Source of the DNA: Paenibacillus nanensis
Lineage (GTDB): Bacteria; Bacillota; Bacilli; Paenibacillales; Paenibacillaceae
Reading direction: 5' to 3'
Assembly (NCBI RefSeq): GCF_003583765.1
Contig: NZ_QXQA01000003.1
Coordinates: 62,001 to 126,000, forward strand
DNA length: 64,000 nt
Shown piece by piece: positions 61,342-64,000 of this stretch (its first letter is position 1; each line of letters starts with the position of its first letter). The notes below the pieces were generated by a model, which ran no database searches, was not told where the DNA came from, and saw only the letters and a list, made by a program, of their open reading frames with translations. A program made the position numbers and the translations under genes.

Positions 61342-62022
61342 CTATCGCCCCTTCCGTTTTTCGTTCACCCATTCTACAACTTGCTCCATCGGTCTTCTCG
61401 TTTTTGGACGAGGCTCCCGCGCCCGGTAGCCGAAAGCGAGCATACAGGACAATCCGAACTCGTCACCGGCGAGAAGTCCCTCGGACCGCAGCAGATCCTC
61501 CGCCATTTGCTTGTCAAAGCCTTCGATCGGACACGAATCAATGCCGATCATCGCGGCAGCCGTCATCATGTTGCCGAGCGCGATGTAGGTCTGGCGGCTG
61601 GACCACTCGAATACGGCGCGTTCGTTATCCAAGATGTTAAAGTCGGATGCGAGAAATTTATGATAGGTCTTCTCGTAATTCGGAATCATCTCTTCCGGAA
61701 ACTTCTTTACTTCCCGAAGCATGTTTTGGATATGGCCGGATGAAAACGCCATGCCGGCTTTCGTCCGCGAGAGCAGCAAGACGAAATGGCTGGCGGTAGG
61801 TAATTGCTTCTGGGCTCCCCAGGAAAACGGCAAAAATTGATGACGCAGCTCCATGTTCTGCACGACGAGGAATTTCCAGGGCTCAAAGCCGAAGGAGCTT
61901 GGAGACAGGCGGCCGGCTTCTAGAATAAATTCGAAATCTTCCTTCGATATTTTTTTGTCCGGATCAAATTCCTTCGCCGCATGCCGGAAACGGAATGCTT
62001 CTATAATCTCTTCTTTGGTCAT
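61342..62022 (-). CDS. Nitroreductase-family flavoprotein
   Basis: A 226-residue FMN-dependent NfsB/NfnB-like nitroreductase: RHAAKEFDPDKKISKEDFEF, LSPSSFGFEPWKFLVVQN, IALGNMMTAAAMIGIDSCPI and LAFGYRAREPRPKTRRP. It reduces quinones and nitroaromatics. It lies 16 bases after marR and 3 bases before yhdH. The set looks like a defence against electrophiles such as quinones. Confidence 0.93.
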   Translation of the reverse strand: MTKEEIIEAFRFRHAAKEFDPDKKISKEDFEFILEAGRLSPSSFGFEPWKFLVVQNMELRHQFLPFSWGAQKQLPTASHFVLLLSRTKAGMAFSSGHIQNMLREVKKFPEEMIPNYEKTYHKFLASDFNILDNERAVFEWSSRQTYIALGNMMTAAAMIGIDSCPIEGFDKQMAEDLLRSEGLLAGDEFGLSCMLAFGYRAREPRPKTRRPMEQVVEWVNEKRKGR

Positions 62023-62038
62023 GACGTCACCTTGCCTT

Positions 62039-62476
62039 TTATTTTATGGTTCTTTGCTTAAGAGAATGATTAAACTTGGCGAGCAGCCGGCCGAATTGCT
62101 CCTGTTCTTCCGCGGGCCAATCTTTGACCAATGCTTCGATTTTATCTTTTCTATGCTGTCTGAATGCGAGTAGCTCGGAGACGCCATTTTCGGTTATTTG
62201 ATAGAAGTAGGCCCTGCCGTCCAGCTCGTCCGGCACTTTAATGACATAACCTTTCTGTTCCAGCACAGCGGCTTGTCTGCTGACCGTCGATACGTCCAAT
62301 TGAAGCAGCTCGCCTAAAGCTTTTACGCCGGCGGAGCCTTGAATATGAATATGGTGCAGCAGCAAATAGGAAGCGCGGTCGAGATTCGCCCCTTGTTTGC
62401 TCGTGCTGACGGACGTCAGTCTCCGTATTAAGACAGCAAGCTCAAGTTCTATCATCTCCAAAGCGTCATTTTTCAT
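62039..62476 (-). CDS. MarR-family transcriptional regulator
   Basis: A 145-residue winged helix of MarR type: LLHHIHIQGSAGVKALGELL, the recognition region LDVSTVSRQAAVLEQKGYVI, and the wing PDELDGRAYFYQITENG. No Cys is present, so it is not of the oxidation-sensing OhrR type; a ligand is expected. It is divergent from an MFS exporter across two perfect 15-bp palindromes and is the first gene of the operon marR, nitroreductase, yhdH. Confidence 0.93.
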   Translation of the reverse strand: MKNDALEMIELELAVLIRRLTSVSTSKQGANLDRASYLLLHHIHIQGSAGVKALGELLQLDVSTVSRQAAVLEQKGYVIKVPDELDGRAYFYQITENGVSELLAFRQHRKDKIEALVKDWPAEEQEQFGRLLAKFNHSLKQRTIK

Positions 62477-62546
62477 TGCATACCCTTCCTTTCTTAACCT
62501 GCTTGCTAATCACATCATATCGGAACAGCAATGATTGTCAAATGCA

Positions 62547-62575
62547 TTGACACGTAATTAATTGTATTATACAAT
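62547..62575 (+). promoter_or_regulatory. Promoter of the MFS exporter
   Basis: TTGACA (62547-62552) and TACAAT (62570-62575) are 17 bp apart. The first palindrome covers the -10. Confidence 0.8.
62561..62575. promoter_or_regulatory. MarR operator 1
   Basis: ATTGTATTATACAAT is a perfect 7-1-7 palindrome over the MFS -10 region. Confidence 0.85.
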
Positions 62576-62581
62576 CATATA

Positions 62582-62596
62582 GTTGTATCATACAAC
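62582..62596. promoter_or_regulatory. MarR operator 2
   Basis: GTTGTATCATACAAC is a second perfect 7-1-7 palindrome, 21 bp centre to centre from the first, so both lie on the same DNA face. Confidence 0.85.
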
Positions 62597-62629
62597 TTTG
62601 TTTGGAAATAGAAAGGAATGGTTAGGAAT

Positions 62630-63880
62630 ATGGCATCGATAACAAATGGCTCAGCGAATACGCTGGAATCGCCGTTAACGGAAAAAAAGGGGATATTGGG
62701 ACAGCCTATCGCCGTATGGGCCGTATTTTTTGCCAGTGTGATCGCGTTTATGGGGATGGGTCTGGTCAATCCGATCTTGAGGGAGCTGTCGATGCAGCTG
62801 AAAGCCGCACCGAGCGAAGTAACGCTGCTGTATACCAGCTATAACTCGGTGATGGCGGTGGCGATGTTAATAACAAGCACCGTTTCATCAAGACTAGGCA
62901 TGAAGTGGACGTTAATCAGCGGAATCGGCATTATTGCGGTTATGTCCTTTTTCGGCGGATTTGCCGACAATATTTGGACGCTTGTCGGACTGCGGGCAGG
63001 CTGGGGTCTTGGCAACGCATTGTTTGTCGCGACGGCCCTATCCGCAATCGTATCTTTGTCCAACTCCGGCGCGGCAAAAGCAATTATTTTGTATGAAGCG
63101 GCTGTCGGAATCGGGATGTCGGTCGGACCTTGGCTGGGAGGAACGCTTGGCGACATCAGCTGGAGAGAGCCCTTCTTCAGCGTGTCGATCTTAATGGTGG
63201 CTGCGTTTCTCCTGTTGACCTTCATCATGCCCAAACCAAAGCCGGCTGCTGCACAGGCGGCAGGCCGCGCAGGCTCTCAAATATCGCTGCTGGCTCCGTT
63301 CCGCGCGCTGAAGCATCGTTCGCTGCTCGTGCTCGGTATCGTTGCCGCTCTGTATAATATCGGCTTCTTCACGATTATGGCATATGCGCCGTTCGTGATG
63401 CAGCTGGAGCCGAAGGAGATGGGATATGTCTTCCTGGGCTGGGGCGTGCTGCTGGCTATTACTTCCGTTTATGTCGCGCCAATCCTGCAGCGCAAGCTCG
63501 GAACGCTTAAATCGCTCGTCTCGATGCTCGTCTTATTCGTTGCGGATCTTGTCGTGATGGGCGTGTTCACCGATACGAAAGAAACTGTCATTTGCGCCGT
63601 TATTTTCGCCGGCGCGATCTTAGGCAACACGAATACGCTGATCACGACCGCGGTCATGGGGGCGGCGCCTGTAGAGCGGTCAACCGCTTCAGCCGCTTAC
63701 AGCTTCCTCCGATTTATCGGAGCGGCGATATCCCCGTACATGTCGGGCAAGCTTGCGGAGCATTTCAATTCGCATGTCCCGTTTATCGTCGGCGCAGGCT
63801 TCGTGCTGCTTTCGATCCTGTTTATCGGGCTTAATCTGAAGCACATTAAGCACGTCGACCGCCTGAAAGCCTCGCATTAA
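62630..63880 (+). CDS. MFS efflux transporter
   Basis: A 416-residue MFS protein with twelve hydrophobic segments (AVFFASVIAFMGMGLVNPIL, then LYTSYNSVMAVAMLITSTVS and RAGWGLGNALFVATALSAIV). The IMPKPKP loop divides the halves. It resembles Bacillus multidrug exporters. The start is ambiguous: AAAGGA lies against ATG 62618, so ATG 62630 with TTAGGA upstream is preferred. The tandem MarR operators cover its promoter, giving drug-inducible expression with the divergent reductases. Confidence 0.9.
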   Translation: MASITNGSANTLESPLTEKKGILGQPIAVWAVFFASVIAFMGMGLVNPILRELSMQLKAAPSEVTLLYTSYNSVMAVAMLITSTVSSRLGMKWTLISGIGIIAVMSFFGGFADNIWTLVGLRAGWGLGNALFVATALSAIVSLSNSGAAKAIILYEAAVGIGMSVGPWLGGTLGDISWREPFFSVSILMVAAFLLLTFIMPKPKPAAAQAAGRAGSQISLLAPFRALKHRSLLVLGIVAALYNIGFFTIMAYAPFVMQLEPKEMGYVFLGWGVLLAITSVYVAPILQRKLGTLKSLVSMLVLFVADLVVMGVFTDTKETVICAVIFAGAILGNTNTLITTAVMGAAPVERSTASAAYSFLRFIGAAISPYMSGKLAEHFNSHVPFIVGAGFVLLSILFIGLNLKHIKHVDRLKASH

Positions 63881-63885
63881 CAACG

Positions 63886-63911
63886 AAAGCCGCCTGAAGA
63901 GGCGGCTTTTT
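63886..63911 (+). terminator. Rho-independent terminator
   Basis: AAAGCCGCC and GGCGGCTTT form a 9-bp stem with a 6-base loop, then T5. Confidence 0.93.
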
Positions 63912-63942
63912 GCTGTTAAATTGAAATGAATAGGAGTGTTGC

Positions 63943-64000
63943 TTACGGAACGATTTTGCCGCCGGCTTTGTAAATGGCGTACCATTCTTCGCGCGTAAGC
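63943..64000 (-). CDS. 3' end of a minus-strand gene, possibly aldo/keto reductase
   Basis: The last 18 codons before TAA read LTREEWYAIYKAGGKIVP, the style of ending seen in YcsN/YdhF-type aldo/keto reductases. The rest lies outside the window. The family call is tentative; the coding frame itself is well supported by the conserved-looking end and the neighbouring terminator. Confidence 0.4.
   Translation of the reverse strand, partial: LTREEWYAIYKAGGKIVP

Noticed and set aside
1..64000. Mobile elements, prophage, tRNA or rRNA genes, integron or att sites
   Set aside because: No transposase, integrase or phage gene and no structural RNA was seen; the only long repeats are coding collagen repeats.

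Overview
The window (about 52% G+C by eye) reads as chromosome of a spore-forming Firmicute, most probably Paenibacillus or a close relative. The grounds are strong AGGAGG-type ribosome binding sites, recognisable PerR, Fur and CcpA (cre) sites, short hairpin-plus-T terminators, several proteins with the 'stalk' (copper-amine-oxidase N-terminal-like) domain, a large LuxR-LAL regulator and abundant AraC regulators and plant cell wall hydrolases. No rRNA, tRNA, CRISPR array, insertion sequence or prophage gene was found.

Layout. 1-2.3 kb: end of an arabinan-degradation operon (GH51 arabinofuranosidase, GH43 lipoprotein). 2.4-3.3 kb: thioredoxin and a MerR regulator that appear to share one operator. 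3.4-8.9 kb: LuxR-LAL regulator with a DUF4386 membrane protein, a serine hydrolase and an AraC regulator. 9-11.9 kb: Gfo/Idh/MocA oxidoreductase, rhamnogalacturonan acetylesterase and rhamnose mutarotase, preceded by a cre site; this is a pectin side-chain unit. 12-15.8 kb: two-component system followed by a CopC-CopD fusion (YcnJ-like) and YcnI, a copper-handling unit. 16-18.6 kb: two small proteins, an HxlR regulator and a divergent MFS transporter. 18.8-21 kb: ahpCF behind a perfect PerR box. 21-27 kb: ABC-2 export genes with PadR, a DrrAB-type ABC exporter, and a LysR-cidAB unit. 27-29 kb: an alditol-oxidase-like flavoprotein and a secreted stalk-domain protein.

29-50 kb is the most unusual part. 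It holds (a) an SDR / AMP-ligase / MATE operon; (b) paired small proteins and tandem TPR-like proteins on the minus strand; (c) a five-gene operon with two PaaK-like adenylating ligases, a short DAHP synthase without a regulatory domain, a DUF98 chorismate pyruvate-lyase and a 54-residue charged protein; and (d) a collagen-like protein of about 1,800 residues followed by a TPR-containing GT2 glycosyltransferase and a GT4-TPR-FkbM fusion. The chemistry suggested is chorismate to 4-hydroxybenzoate to an activated aryl group, next to a glycosylated and O-methylated collagen-like surface filament. The link between the two halves is inference from proximity and from related small proteins on both sides.

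50-64 kb: Fur-controlled siderophore-binding lipoprotein, AraC/GyrI regulator, a secreted Asp-box propeller protein, a VWA lipoprotein, a cytoplasmic GH43 enzyme with a cre site, a membrane diguanylate cyclase, quinone and flavin reductases, and a MarR-nitroreductase-YhdH operon divergent from an MFS exporter through two perfect tandem palindromes.

Three genes (copCD, the collagen-like gene and the diguanylate cyclase) have good ribosome binding sites and coding sequence that continues upstream, but no in-frame ATG, GTG or TTG at the expected place. This is flagged as either AUU/AUA/AUC initiation or sequence error.
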